A stretch of DNA of 64,000 nt from Treponema sp. (GTDB lineage: Bacteria; Spirochaetota; Spirochaetia; Treponematales; Treponemataceae). A program made the translations under genes and the position numbers. The first letter of the stretch is position 1; each line of letters starts with the position of its first letter. This document shows, piece after piece, positions 16,881-25,467 of this stretch. The notes below the pieces were generated by a model. The model did not search any database. It had not been told where the DNA came from and saw only the letters and a list, made by a program, of their open reading frames with translations. The stretch spans positions 62,001 through 126,000 of the forward strand of contig JAGAZO010000017.1 in the NCBI GenBank assembly GCA_017940005.1, in the 5' to 3' direction.

Positions 16881-17063
16881 TATGCTTCCTGTACAGCATG
16901 TTTTTAAAATTGTAAAATGAGAATTTTGAATTCGCAATACCGAATTTATATAAAAATATCCCGAAAAATGAACAACGCGCAGAGGTGTGGCAGCACTGCA
17001 AGAAAGCATGCATTTTCACAAAGCAGCACGCGATAACGCGCAGGTCAACCGTTGCGGCTGTTC
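16881..17063. repeat. Copy B of the control region, with the binding-protein promoter
   Basis: Original copy, linked to the intact genes on both sides. The identical core is 16910-16974. Minus-strand promoter TTGCGA (16932-16937), 17-base spacer, TACAAT (16909-16914), giving a leader of about 40 bases before the binding-protein gene. An AATTC/GAATT inverted repeat overlaps the -35 region and could be an operator. Confidence 0.8.
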
Positions 17064-17821
17064 ACAAACTCTGTAGGCGAAATGCCTGTGTGCGCTTTGA
17101 ACACTTCATAAAATCGCTTGTACGAGGAAAAGCCAGTCATCGAAGCAACTTCATACACGCGGTACATTTTACTCGAAAGCAAGCCTATTGCCTTTTGCAC
17201 GCGGTAATAATTCAAAAAATCGAGGAACGTCATAGACGTGTGCTTTTTAAATAATCTGCTCAAATAGCTCGCGCTCACTTTAAGCGCCTGTGCAAGCTGC
17301 TCTATATTCGGGCGCCCCATGTAGTGCTGTTCAATACATTTGAGGCAGCTGTCTATATATGGATTATCTGAAACCATAGTGAACAACGCAGTCTTTGTGT
17401 GCTCATTTACCAACGTGGTGTTTTGCACTGCTTGCACAGCGCGCGTTTTTTTAAGCTGCTCTTGGGCACGACGCATAGCTTCTTTCATTTTTGCATCGTC
17501 AACAGGCTTCAATATGTAATCAAACACGCCAAGCGCAATTGCACTTTTCGCGTAATCAAAATCAGAGTAGCTCGTAAGCAGCATGGGAATAAACTCAAAC
17601 CCTTCGCGCTGTGCAGCCGCTATCATATCGAGCCCGCTCATGCCAGGCATTTTTATATCGGTAAGCACAATGTCTGGGCGCAGGCTGCGGATTTTTTCAA
17701 GACCGTCTTTTCCTGTTGCAGCAGCGCCGACAACGACAGCATTCATCGAGAGCCAGTCTATCGTGTAAAGGAGACCGTTGCGTATTATCTGCTCGTCTTC
17801 AACAATCAACACGGAAATCAT
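17045..17821 (-). CDS. Response regulator, receiver plus AraC-type DNA-binding domain (YesN type)
   Basis: Cytoplasmic transcription regulator of 258 residues. The receiver domain (1-120) has the acidic pair ED at 8-9, the phosphoacceptor D55 in VLTDIKMPG, and the conserved Lys in LKPVDD. The C-terminal 100 residues are an AraC-type double helix-turn-helix, seen in LSRLFKKHTSMTFLDFL and VASMTGFSSYKRFYEVFKAH. Its ATG overlaps the kinase stop codon (ATGA), so the two are translated together. The transporter control region starts right after its stop codon, so the likely target is the binding-protein promoter at about 16.9 kb and its copy at 9.2 kb. Confidence 0.93.
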   Translation of the reverse strand: MISVLIVEDEQIIRNGLLYTIDWLSMNAVVVGAAATGKDGLEKIRSLRPDIVLTDIKMPGMSGLDMIAAAQREGFEFIPMLLTSYSDFDYAKSAIALGVFDYILKPVDDAKMKEAMRRAQEQLKKTRAVQAVQNTTLVNEHTKTALFTMVSDNPYIDSCLKCIEQHYMGRPNIEQLAQALKVSASYLSRLFKKHTSMTFLDFLNYYRVQKAIGLLSSKMYRVYEVASMTGFSSYKRFYEVFKAHTGISPTEFVNSRNG

Positions 17822-19506
17822 GCCGCACCTCGCAAAACAGGCAGCGTTATGCGCACAACAGTGCCTTCTCCAAAAACACTGTCGAGCTGCATGCCGTACT
17901 GCTCGCCATACATGAGCTGAATTCTTCGCTGCACATTATACAGCCCAATGTGATTTGTCCTGTTGCTCTGCGCATCTAACAGCGAGTGCATTTCAAGCAG
18001 CGTTTTATCTGCAATGCCTGCGCCGTCATCTTGTATAATGATGACGAGCTTTTGCGAGGCAACATGCGCCGCGATTTTCAACGTCATCGACTCTGTGTCT
18101 GCAAACCCGTGCTTTACCGCGTTGTCGATGAGCGGCTGCATAATCAGTTTTGGAATGGCGCAGTCATATACTTCGGGCGGCACATCTATCACGTAAGAAA
18201 ATTTTTCGTTGAAGCGGAGCTTTAAAATCGAAAGATAATTTTCTATGTAGCGTATGTCTTCTCCAATAGGAACAACAGATATGTCGTTGTTTATGCTGTA
18301 GCGGAGCAGCTCCGAAAGACGAAGGATTGTGTTTTGCGCCATGTCGGGATTGAGCTTTATTAAAAATTTAATATTTTCAAGCGTGTTGTATAAGAAGTGC
18401 GGATTAAACTGCATCTCAAGCTGCTTTATCTCTGCAACATATCGCTCGTGCGTCTCGCGCGACTTCTCATCGACAAGACGCTGCACTGTGTCGAGCATGT
18501 TGTTATACGCTGCCGCAATCTTTTGAAACTCAATATTGCCGTCCACAGAAAGTCGCTTGCCAAGATTGCCGCGCTCAACTTCGCCGCACACCTCGACAAT
18601 CTGCGTAATGGTACGCGACTCTTCTTCTGCTATTTTCTTTGCGCTCACAAGCAGTCCGCTTATGACAAATCCGAGCAGAGAAAGCGTCGTAATGATTATC
18701 AACAAAAAAATAGTTTTCATTTGAGCGACATTTGAAAACGTATACACAGAAAACAACGCGTCAGCAGTGTCTGTGTAAAACACTGCGTAATCGCCCGTAA
18801 AAAAGAACTGCCTGTTCTGGCGATATGATTTTTGCAGCCTGTTCATCTGATTTCCAAACGACGCATTCGAGCATGCAAACAGCACGCCCTTGCTGTCAGT
18901 AATCGCATATGGCAAAGAGCCGTGCAGTTGCATCTGAAAATTTTTCTCGCCAATAGAAAACACAAGATAGCCGACAAGCACATCATTCTGGACTACCGCG
19001 CGTCCAGTGATGATTTCAGGCTGCTGCCGCGCGTTGTATTCTGAAGCTATTTCCACTACTGCTTGCCCGCGCTTTTTTTGCATGCGTCCGAGCGCACCCC
19101 ACGTAAAATCGTTTTGCCATGTCGGTACAATAAAACCAGCATCTGAACTTCCCTGCAAAATGATTTCATACGAAGGCGAAAGCAGCGTAAAGTCTGCGGC
19201 AGTGTTCTGCGCATGGACAAATGTTTTGAGCGCGCCGTATGCTTTAGAAAGAGCGGCTGCATCTTCAGAAAAAAGTTCTTTTGAAAAAAGAACAGCATCG
19301 CTCGGAAAATTTTTATATGCGTCAACAGCGGCAAAAAGAGATGCGGCAATGGCGTTGCTTTCGCGCCGCGAGTGGCGGTACAGGTTCCAAAACCACAGCA
19401 CAAGCGAACCAAAAATTATCAACGTTGCAAATGCAACAGCTGGCATGAGCGAATGCGTTATAAACGAGCGCTGTATTTCTTCTTTGAAGTGAACAGGCTT
19501 ATTCAT
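17818..19506 (-). CDS. Sensor histidine kinase (YesM/HptS type)
   Basis: Membrane sensor kinase of about 562 residues. A first membrane helix lies near residues 20-40, followed by a periplasmic domain of about 230 residues, a second helix (FLLIIITTLSLLGFVISGLL), a HAMP linker and the His_kinase domain with the H-box FNPHFLYNTLENIKF. The ATP-binding lid reads DDGAGI and is followed by GLYNVQRRIQ. I start at the ATG at 19506, which overlaps the end of the sensor binding-protein gene by 8 bases; upstream in-frame codons fall inside that gene. Together with the lipoprotein and the regulator it forms a three-part sensing system. Confidence 0.92.
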   Translation of the reverse strand: MNKPVHFKEEIQRSFITHSLMPAVAFATLIIFGSLVLWFWNLYRHSRRESNAIAASLFAAVDAYKNFPSDAVLFSKELFSEDAAALSKAYGALKTFVHAQNTAADFTLLSPSYEIILQGSSDAGFIVPTWQNDFTWGALGRMQKKRGQAVVEIASEYNARQQPEIITGRAVVQNDVLVGYLVFSIGEKNFQMQLHGSLPYAITDSKGVLFACSNASFGNQMNRLQKSYRQNRQFFFTGDYAVFYTDTADALFSVYTFSNVAQMKTIFLLIIITTLSLLGFVISGLLVSAKKIAEEESRTITQIVEVCGEVERGNLGKRLSVDGNIEFQKIAAAYNNMLDTVQRLVDEKSRETHERYVAEIKQLEMQFNPHFLYNTLENIKFLIKLNPDMAQNTILRLSELLRYSINNDISVVPIGEDIRYIENYLSILKLRFNEKFSYVIDVPPEVYDCAIPKLIMQPLIDNAVKHGFADTESMTLKIAAHVASQKLVIIIQDDGAGIADKTLLEMHSLLDAQSNRTNHIGLYNVQRRIQLMYGEQYGMQLDSVFGEGTVVRITLPVLRGAA

Positions 19507-20524
19507 AGCGTTGCCGACCATTTTCAAAAATATCGAGAAATGTGCGTACCCATTCAGCCTGATGCAATGTGGCATACGCGTAATCAACCGGTATGCACTT
19601 GACAGAACTTTTTTCAGGGAGCAGATTGCGCGGCAAAATGTCGTCGCGCACAGAGCGGCGGTTCATGTGCTTTGAGATGTAGTTTTGCACATCGCTTCCG
19701 GTAACGTAGTCGATAAACTTAATGGCGTTGTCCCTGTGCTGTATTTTTTTCGGCATGTATACGCCGTCGGGAGTAAACACAACTCCTTCTTTCATATAGA
19801 CAAGCGCAATATTGCTGTCGTGCTCCGCAAAATTGGCACCGCCTTCTTCAAACGTCAGACCTACTGCAAACTGCCCGTCTGCAACGCCTTCGTACACAGC
19901 GCTTGAACTGGCAAGCAGCGTGCCGTCAAGATTTTCGCAGAGTTTTTCAACATACTCCCAGCCGTCGTCAGGATTGCCATCTCCCATAGCATACAGCATG
20001 TTTATCACGTGCTCCCACGCAGATGACGATGATTCAGGATTGCAAAATGCAATTGCTCCTTTGAGACGTGAGTCGAGCAAATCGCTGTAGCCGCGCATGG
20101 GCAGCGAGCCGAGCCGTTTTTTATTAACCATGATGACGCTCGGCACATCTGAAAATCGATTTATAAATCCCTCGCTGTTTTTATATGCATCTTGCACATA
20201 CAGTTCATTTGCGCTTATATACGATTCGAACAGTGAAGCCGACGGAAGCACAGAAGCGTATGAACCGCCCCAAAGCAAATCATACGGAGAAGCATCGGGA
20301 TGCATCTGAATAGTTTTGAGAATCTCTTTTGTGCCGCCTTGCACAAGCTCTACTTGTATGCCCGTTTCATTCTCAAAATTCTCGACAATCGGAATGATGA
20401 GCACGAGCGGATGCGGGCTTGCAACGACGAGCGCATGTTCATGTTCACGCATCACATGTTTTGAACAGCCGACAAAAGCAAAAAACACACATGCAAGGCA
20501 CGCAAGTTTACTGCTAGTATGCAT
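19499..20524 (-). CDS. Sensor-associated binding lipoprotein (HptA/PgtC type)
   Basis: A 341-residue lipoprotein with lipobox FVGC (Cys20). The mature protein has the ferric/sugar-phosphate binding fold: VVASPHPLVLIIPIVENFE, then YDLLWGGSYASVLP, and IAFCNPESSSSAWEH in the hinge. It heads the operon with the kinase and regulator, with an 8-base overlap into the kinase gene. In staphylococcal HptRSA and Salmonella PgtABC a protein of this kind presents hexose phosphate or phosphoglycerate to the kinase, so a co-sensor role is more likely than transport, for which a separate binding protein exists at 15.8 kb. The ligand is not readable from sequence. Confidence 0.88.
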   Translation of the reverse strand: MHTSSKLACLACVFFAFVGCSKHVMREHEHALVVASPHPLVLIIPIVENFENETGIQVELVQGGTKEILKTIQMHPDASPYDLLWGGSYASVLPSASLFESYISANELYVQDAYKNSEGFINRFSDVPSVIMVNKKRLGSLPMRGYSDLLDSRLKGAIAFCNPESSSSAWEHVINMLYAMGDGNPDDGWEYVEKLCENLDGTLLASSSAVYEGVADGQFAVGLTFEEGGANFAEHDSNIALVYMKEGVVFTPDGVYMPKKIQHRDNAIKFIDYVTGSDVQNYISKHMNRRSVRDDILPRNLLPEKSSVKCIPVDYAYATLHQAEWVRTFLDIFENGRQRYE

Positions 20525-20532
20525 ACAGTTTC

Positions 20533-20541
20533 AGTATAACA
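20533..20541 (-). promoter_or_regulatory. Extended -10 of the sensor operon (leaderless)
   Basis: TGTTATACT on the minus strand, 8 bases before the ATG at 20524, with a poor -35 (TTTCAA) 17 bases further up. No ribosome site. Confidence 0.65.
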
Positions 20542-20577
20542 CGCTTTTTCACAGTTTGAAACATGTTGCTGATTTTT

Positions 20578-21273
20578 TTACAGCTCTTCTATATATTTTA
20601 CGCCGTTTATGGAAATGAGCCGCTTGATTATTTCCCCATGATCGTGCGGCTTTGGCAATGTTATGCCAAATGTTACGCCAATGTATCCCGTGCCGAGAAA
20701 CGATGATTTTATCTCAATGTCGGAAATCACGTAGCTCATCTTGTGCACTTCTTCTATAAATGACGAAAAATGCTCCATCGATTTGAATTCAGCGGAAAGC
20801 GTCATAGCTTTTGAATGCGTATACATGTACACGCCTATTCTGCTCATGAGCCCCATGACGATAAGCAGGAAAACGCCTGTGATGAGCGCACCGACATAAA
20901 ATCCTGCGCCGACTGCAAGACCAAGCCCCGCAGCTGCCCAAAGCCCTGCAGCTGTTGTGATGCCCTTTATGCGCAAATTGCTTATCATAATGCTGCCTGC
21001 TCCGAGAAAACCTATGCCGCTGACTACTTGCGCTCCAAGCCGCGCGGGGTCGCCAGCTCCATGCACCTCAAAGAGGTATTCGTTCGTCATCATTATTAAA
21101 GCTGAAGCAAGCGACACAATCATGTACGTGCGGAATCCTGCAGGGCGGTGCTTTCTGCCGCGTTCCAAACCGATAATGCCGCCAAGTATGAGCGCAAGCG
21201 AAAGGCGAATCAAAACTGAATAAAAATCGAGCGCTACTAGCAGCTCAGGCAAATCAAATATTCCATCAATCAT
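20578..21273 (-). CDS. MgtC/SapB family membrane protein
   Basis: A 231-residue inner-membrane protein. The N-terminal half has about five membrane helices with the MgtC hallmark GGIIGLERGRKHRPAGFRT and the GIGFLGAGSIM segment. The C-terminal 75 residues form a soluble ACT-like domain. MgtC proteins help bacteria grow under low magnesium or inside hosts and can regulate the F-type ATPase; which of these applies here is unknown. AAGGAG stands 7 bases before the ATG. It lies between the sensor operon promoter and the end of metA on the same strand, 24 bases downstream of metA, so cotranscription with metA is possible. Confidence 0.9.
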   Translation of the reverse strand: MIDGIFDLPELLVALDFYSVLIRLSLALILGGIIGLERGRKHRPAGFRTYMIVSLASALIMMTNEYLFEVHGAGDPARLGAQVVSGIGFLGAGSIMISNLRIKGITTAAGLWAAAGLGLAVGAGFYVGALITGVFLLIVMGLMSRIGVYMYTHSKAMTLSAEFKSMEHFSSFIEEVHKMSYVISDIEIKSSFLGTGYIGVTFGITLPKPHDHGEIIKRLISINGVKYIEEL

Positions 21274-21297
21274 GGTTAGCTCCTTATTTTTAAATTA

Positions 21298-22206
21298 TCA
21301 CACAAAATTGTACGGCGTTTCCTGGTACACGTAATAGTTGAGCCAGTTTGAATAAAATAAATGCGCTGTGCTCCGCCATGTTGAGACAGGCGGCGTTGTC
21401 GGATTGTCGTTCGGGAAATAATGCTTGGGCGCGTCAATAGGCAGCTGCTTTGCTTTGTCGCGCTCATATTCTTCGAGCAGCGTATCCGTGTCGTATTCAA
21501 GGTGCCCTGTCATAAAAATCTCGCGGTTGTCTTTTGATTTTATGAGCGTCGCGCCCGACTCATCTGAAGCGGCGAGCAAAACAAGCGCTGCATGATTCAT
21601 GATGTCTTCAAAACGCACTGTCGTGTGGCGCGACTGCGGAATGGGAAACGCGTCGTCAAAGCCACGCAAAAGCGGCTCTGCATTTGTAAGCCGCCTGTTC
21701 ATAAAAACGCCGAACATCTTTTTGTCAAGCGGAAATTTATTGATATTATACAAATGATACAAACCGGCAAACGCGCCCCAGCACACGTACAGCGTAGAAA
21801 AAACATTCGCACGCGCCCAATCCATGATTGCGCACAGCTCGTCCCAGTAGTCAACGTGTTCGAACGGAAGCTGCTCAACAGGAGCGCCAGTCACAATCAT
21901 GCCGTCGAATTTCTGATTTAACAATTCACTCGTCGTGATGTAGAATTTATTTAAATAATTCTGATTCGTATGTTTTGACACATGCGCTTCCATGCGCACA
22001 AGCGAGATTTCAACTTGCAACGGTGTATTTGCAAGCAGGCGCAAAAGCTGTGTTTCCGTCGTCTCTTTTGTCGGCATCAAATTAACAATGGCAATTTTAA
22101 GCGGGCGTATGTCTTGTGTGAGCGCACGCTTCTCTGTCATAACAAAAATATTTTCATGTTCAAGGATGCTGCACGCGGGTAAATCGGATTGAATTTTTAT
22201 TGGCAT
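21298..22206 (-). CDS. metA: MetA-family homoserine O-acyltransferase, acetyl-CoA type by residue 111
   Basis: Activates homoserine for methionine synthesis. 302 residues from the ATG at 22206 (MPIKIQSDLP). The catalytic Cys lies in YVCWGAFAGL, the His in GHLEYD, and the conserved VNLMPTKETTETQLLR block is present. Position 111, which sets acyl-CoA choice in this fold, is Glu (GAPVEQ); Glu there goes with acetyl-CoA, Gly with succinyl-CoA, so O-acetylhomoserine is predicted. The ATG follows an extended -10 after only 9 bases, leaving no room for a SAM riboswitch. The divergent hydrolase gene shares this compact promoter. Confidence 0.93.
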   Translation of the reverse strand: MPIKIQSDLPACSILEHENIFVMTEKRALTQDIRPLKIAIVNLMPTKETTETQLLRLLANTPLQVEISLVRMEAHVSKHTNQNYLNKFYITTSELLNQKFDGMIVTGAPVEQLPFEHVDYWDELCAIMDWARANVFSTLYVCWGAFAGLYHLYNINKFPLDKKMFGVFMNRRLTNAEPLLRGFDDAFPIPQSRHTTVRFEDIMNHAALVLLAASDESGATLIKSKDNREIFMTGHLEYDTDTLLEEYERDKAKQLPIDAPKHYFPNDNPTTPPVSTWRSTAHLFYSNWLNYYVYQETPYNFV

Positions 22207-22215
22207 ATTTGAATA

Positions 22216-22224
22216 AGTATAGCA
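22216..22224 (-). promoter_or_regulatory. Extended -10 of metA
   Basis: TGCTATACT on the minus strand, 9 bases before the metA ATG. It is one arm of an inverted repeat whose other arm (22240-22248) is the extended -10 of the divergent hydrolase gene. Confidence 0.65.
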
Positions 22225-22239
22225 GAAGCAGCGCAAATA

Positions 22240-22248
22240 TGCTATACT
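22240..22248 (+). promoter_or_regulatory. Extended -10 of the divergent hydrolase gene
   Basis: TGCTATACT on the plus strand, 7 bases before the ATG at 22256. Transcription should start on the A of ATG. Mirror image of the metA element across 15 bases. Confidence 0.65.
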
Positions 22249-22255
22249 GACGCAC

Positions 22256-23260
22256 ATGGCATATCAAAACGACAGGCGTGTGGCACTCAAGCGACTCAAG
22301 CTGCTCATTTACAATTCAAAATCAAACATCGACATGTTCAGGAGCAAAATCGAAGAGGCGTACGCGTGTCCCATTTTGCCAAATCATGTTGAATGCGCGG
22401 AACACAATTACGGCGGCGTCATATGCGATGTGCTTTCTCCAGAAATCTATTCAACGCGCCGCGTCATGATGTATATTCACGGCGGCTCGTTCATCGGCGG
22501 CTCACGCGCATCGTGGCGCGGATTTTGTGCACGGCTCGCAGCAAAATCATTCAGCCGCGTTGTCATTCCCGAATTTCGCCTTGCGCCCGCGCATCCTTAC
22601 CCTGCCGCAATCGAAGATTTGCAGACAGTGTTTCGCACTGTGTATACAGAAATACAAGTGGCGTGCTCGCTCGATGCAAATGCTGACAACGCGCCGAGCA
22701 CTCCGCAAATAATAATTGCTGCCGACAGCTCCGGCGCATCAATCGCTATGGCGTTGCTCCTCAATCTGCGCGAGCGGTACCGTGCGAGCATTGCCCATGT
22801 CATATTGCTTTCCCCATGGCTCGATTTTTCCGCAGATGCGCATTTTGTCAACGGCAAAAAAAAATCAGATGAATTAATAACCAGCGAGACGCTCTATCGC
22901 TGCGGCAAAATCTACACATACGCATCGAATTTATTAAATCCGCTCGTCTCTCCGCTTAAAGCAGAAAAAGAACTGCTCGCAAATTTTCCGCCGCTGTACG
23001 TTCAGTGCGGCGAAAGAGAGCTGCTGATTAGCGATGCATATAAATTGCAGGAATTATTAACATCGTGCGGCGCATCATGCGAGCTCGACATATGGCCTGA
23101 CATGATGACGCTCTTCCAATTTGCAGACGACGCGCTATGGGAGCCTCACCTTGCAATCGAAAAAATTGGGCGCGTCATCTGTGAGACAGACAAGACAGAT
23201 GCAGGCGCAGCATTTGAAAACAAGCCGCGCCTTGAACACAGCATCACTGCCGACGCATAA
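22256..23260 (+). CDS. Alpha/beta hydrolase, hormone-sensitive-lipase type, lacking the catalytic His
   Basis: A 334-residue cytoplasmic protein of the HSL/HGG family. The oxyanion-hole motif HGGSFIGG starts at H75, the nucleophile elbow is ADSSGA with Ser158, and the acidic member is Asp260 in ELLISDAYKL. The motif that normally carries the catalytic His (WPxMxHVFQ) reads WPDMMTLFQ, with Thr285 in its place, so the triad looks incomplete. Either another His serves (EPHLA lies 12 residues on) or the enzyme is inactive or altered. The U32 peptidase gene follows after 6 bases, making a transcript with it likely. Confidence 0.8.
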   Translation: MAYQNDRRVALKRLKLLIYNSKSNIDMFRSKIEEAYACPILPNHVECAEHNYGGVICDVLSPEIYSTRRVMMYIHGGSFIGGSRASWRGFCARLAAKSFSRVVIPEFRLAPAHPYPAAIEDLQTVFRTVYTEIQVACSLDANADNAPSTPQIIIAADSSGASIAMALLLNLRERYRASIAHVILLSPWLDFSADAHFVNGKKKSDELITSETLYRCGKIYTYASNLLNPLVSPLKAEKELLANFPPLYVQCGERELLISDAYKLQELLTSCGASCELDIWPDMMTLFQFADDALWEPHLAIEKIGRVICETDKTDAGAAFENKPRLEHSITADA

Positions 23261-23266
23261 TTATCT

Positions 23267-24712
23267 ATGGAACTCCTTTCGCCTGCGGGCAATGTTGAAA
23301 AGCTGTACTACGCATACGCATATGGAGCAGATGCCGCATATATCGGATTGAAAAAATTTTCGCTGCGCGTCAAAGCGGACAACTTTTACGATGACGAATA
23401 CAAGCGCGTGTGCGAACTGAAAAATCAGTTTCCCGAAAAAAAACTATACTGCGCGCTCAACATAGCATTTCACAACAGCGACATTGAATCATTTAAAAAT
23501 ACTGTCGACTATTTCAAGCGCTATCCGATTGACGCGTTCATCGTGCAAGATTTGGGCATTGTGCCGATTTTGCAAAAAGAATTTCCAAATGCTGCGCTTC
23601 ATTTGAGCACACAGGCAAGCTGCATCAACAGCGAAGCAGTGCAGTTTTACAAGCGGCTCGGATTTTCACGGATTGTGCTCGGGCGTGAAGCGTCGCTTGA
23701 AGAAATCAGACAGATTAAAGACGCTGTTCCCGACATGGAGCTTGAAGCGTTTTGTCACGGCGCAATGTGCATTGCGTATTCAGGCCGCTGCCTCATGAGC
23801 GCGTACCTTACCGGTAGAAGCGCACAGAGCGGATTTTGCTCGCACACGTGCAGGTGGAATTTTACCATTGCAACAGATGCAAAACAACTTGCCGAGTCGG
23901 GCGCGCTTGTGCTCGAAGAAGAAAAACGACGCGGCGAATATTTTCCAATTTTTGAAGGCGATGATTTTACCGCAGTCCTTTCAAGCAAAGACATCATGAT
24001 GATTCATCATCTTTCAGACATGAAAGCGGCGGGACTTGACGCAATCAAAATTGAAGGACGCATGAAAAGCGTGTACTACGTTGCGCTTGTAACGCGCGCG
24101 TATCGCAAAGCACTCGACGCGCTCGAAGGAAAAATCACCGCAGAGGAAGCAGCTCCGTTCATTGCAGAGCTTGAAAATGTGCCGCACCGCGAGACGACAA
24201 CAGGATTTTACTACAGCCATGACGAAGCGGACAAAACTGCAAGCGGCGCGTCAGAAAGCCCGTATTTGCTTGCAGCAGCGGTGGGAAACGAACTGAACGA
24301 CAGCGAGCAGACAACGCTTTTTGAAAAAGGAGCGCGCACCGTCCGCGCGTTTTCAGACGAGCTCAACGCGCTCTGCAAAGAAGCGCAGGAAGCACGAAAG
24401 CGCGACCTCAAAAATCACCCTGAAAAGATTCCCGTTGCAGCTCAAAAGAAAGCGCACTGGCATATGTACGCGTGCACGCCGCTCAATAAATTTGACATTG
24501 CGCAAACGCTCGAAGTGATTGCACCGAACGAGCCGCTCAAAATTATTAAAAGCGGTGAATGGCAGCTTGTCAATTCTGAAACTGGCGCGCTTCGTGAATG
24601 GGCGTTTGACAGCCACCCGTGCGTGCTGTATGTTTCGCAAATGATTGCACGCGGCGCGCTGATTCGCGTGCTCGACAACGGTCACAAAAAAATTGATAAA
24701 CATAAACGATAA
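23267..24712 (+). CDS. Peptidase U32 family protein (TrhP/RlhA-like)
   Basis: A 481-residue U32 protein. The family signature is complete in ELEAFCHGAMCIAYSGRCLMS (about residues 158-178) with further Cys in GFCSHTCRW, the set that holds an iron-sulfur cluster in this family. N-terminal MELLSPAGN is also typical. Members with this core act in prephenate-dependent tRNA hydroxylation (TrhP) or 23S rRNA hydroxylation (RlhA) rather than as simple peptidases; which of these applies is not resolved here. The C-terminal 150 residues match the extension seen in tRNA-acting members. It starts 6 bases after the hydrolase stop codon and lacks a clear ribosome site. Confidence 0.9.
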   Translation: MELLSPAGNVEKLYYAYAYGADAAYIGLKKFSLRVKADNFYDDEYKRVCELKNQFPEKKLYCALNIAFHNSDIESFKNTVDYFKRYPIDAFIVQDLGIVPILQKEFPNAALHLSTQASCINSEAVQFYKRLGFSRIVLGREASLEEIRQIKDAVPDMELEAFCHGAMCIAYSGRCLMSAYLTGRSAQSGFCSHTCRWNFTIATDAKQLAESGALVLEEEKRRGEYFPIFEGDDFTAVLSSKDIMMIHHLSDMKAAGLDAIKIEGRMKSVYYVALVTRAYRKALDALEGKITAEEAAPFIAELENVPHRETTTGFYYSHDEADKTASGASESPYLLAAAVGNELNDSEQTTLFEKGARTVRAFSDELNALCKEAQEARKRDLKNHPEKIPVAAQKKAHWHMYACTPLNKFDIAQTLEVIAPNEPLKIIKSGEWQLVNSETGALREWAFDSHPCVLYVSQMIARGALIRVLDNGHKKIDKHKR

Positions 24713-24738
24713 ATTTTTATGCAAACGGAGAAGTAAAG

Positions 24739-25467
24739 ATGAAAAAACTGCTGCTAATGATTTTCCTGCTATTGCCGACAGCATCATTTGCAGGCATCTC
24801 TTTTTTTACGCCAGAGATGACGCACACAGTGTCGAGCACGCTCTTCCTCGACACAAGCACTGGCTTTACGCCATATCCTGACGCAACACATGTGCTCATT
24901 CCGTCGGGCGCGCTCTCGTACTCATTTGAAGTGCCTGAATTTCTTGGCGAAACAGGCGCGCGTTTTTCTGCAAAGACAGTTGATTTTGTAACGCGTACAG
25001 TGTACTGGCCGAAGCTCGGCAACTATTTCAACGCAGGTGTTGGTGCAACATATCACTTTCTTGCATACAAAGATGCATTTTTTGAGCAGGATGTGCTTGC
25101 AGGCGTTTTTGTTAAATTCACATTCGGCGCGTTCACTGTTTCAAACGACTTCAATTATTTTTTCAAGTGGACAAATGTATACGCGTCTTCAATGCCGCAT
25201 ATAAAAAATCACAGCATTGCGTTGAGCGGCACATGGAGCTGGTTTGTGCTGAATCACCTCGACTTTTATTTTTCATTCTCGTCGTATGAGCTGTGGCACT
25301 ACTCGCTTTTCTTTTCGCCGAATTTTACAACAGGATTCGACTGGCGTTTTGATTTTGGTCTCATACTCGGCATGGAGTTCACCATGCAGTTTTTCGACTT
25401 CATGGCAGTTTCAGCGTACTTTGACCATGCAGAAATACGCGTACTTGCAAAATGGGAGTTCAAATGA
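24739..25467 (+). CDS. Exported protein, probable outer-membrane beta-barrel
   Basis: A 242-residue protein with a signal peptide ending SFA-G near residue 19. The rest is rich in Phe, Tyr and Trp and shows alternating hydrophobic strands through to the end, where WEFK places an aromatic residue near the C-terminus as in outer-membrane barrels. No family was recognised. GGAGAAG stands before the ATG. The stop codon overlaps the start of the phosphoesterase lipoprotein gene (ATGA), so both are made together. Location in the outer membrane is inferred from composition and the signal peptide. Confidence 0.65.
   Translation: MKKLLLMIFLLLPTASFAGISFFTPEMTHTVSSTLFLDTSTGFTPYPDATHVLIPSGALSYSFEVPEFLGETGARFSAKTVDFVTRTVYWPKLGNYFNAGVGATYHFLAYKDAFFEQDVLAGVFVKFTFGAFTVSNDFNYFFKWTNVYASSMPHIKNHSIALSGTWSWFVLNHLDFYFSFSSYELWHYSLFFSPNFTTGFDWRFDFGLILGMEFTMQFFDFMAVSAYFDHAEIRVLAKWEFK

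Noticed and set aside
22207-22215. SAM-responsive leader for metA
   Set aside because: Only 9 bases separate the -10 from the start codon, so no riboswitch can fit.
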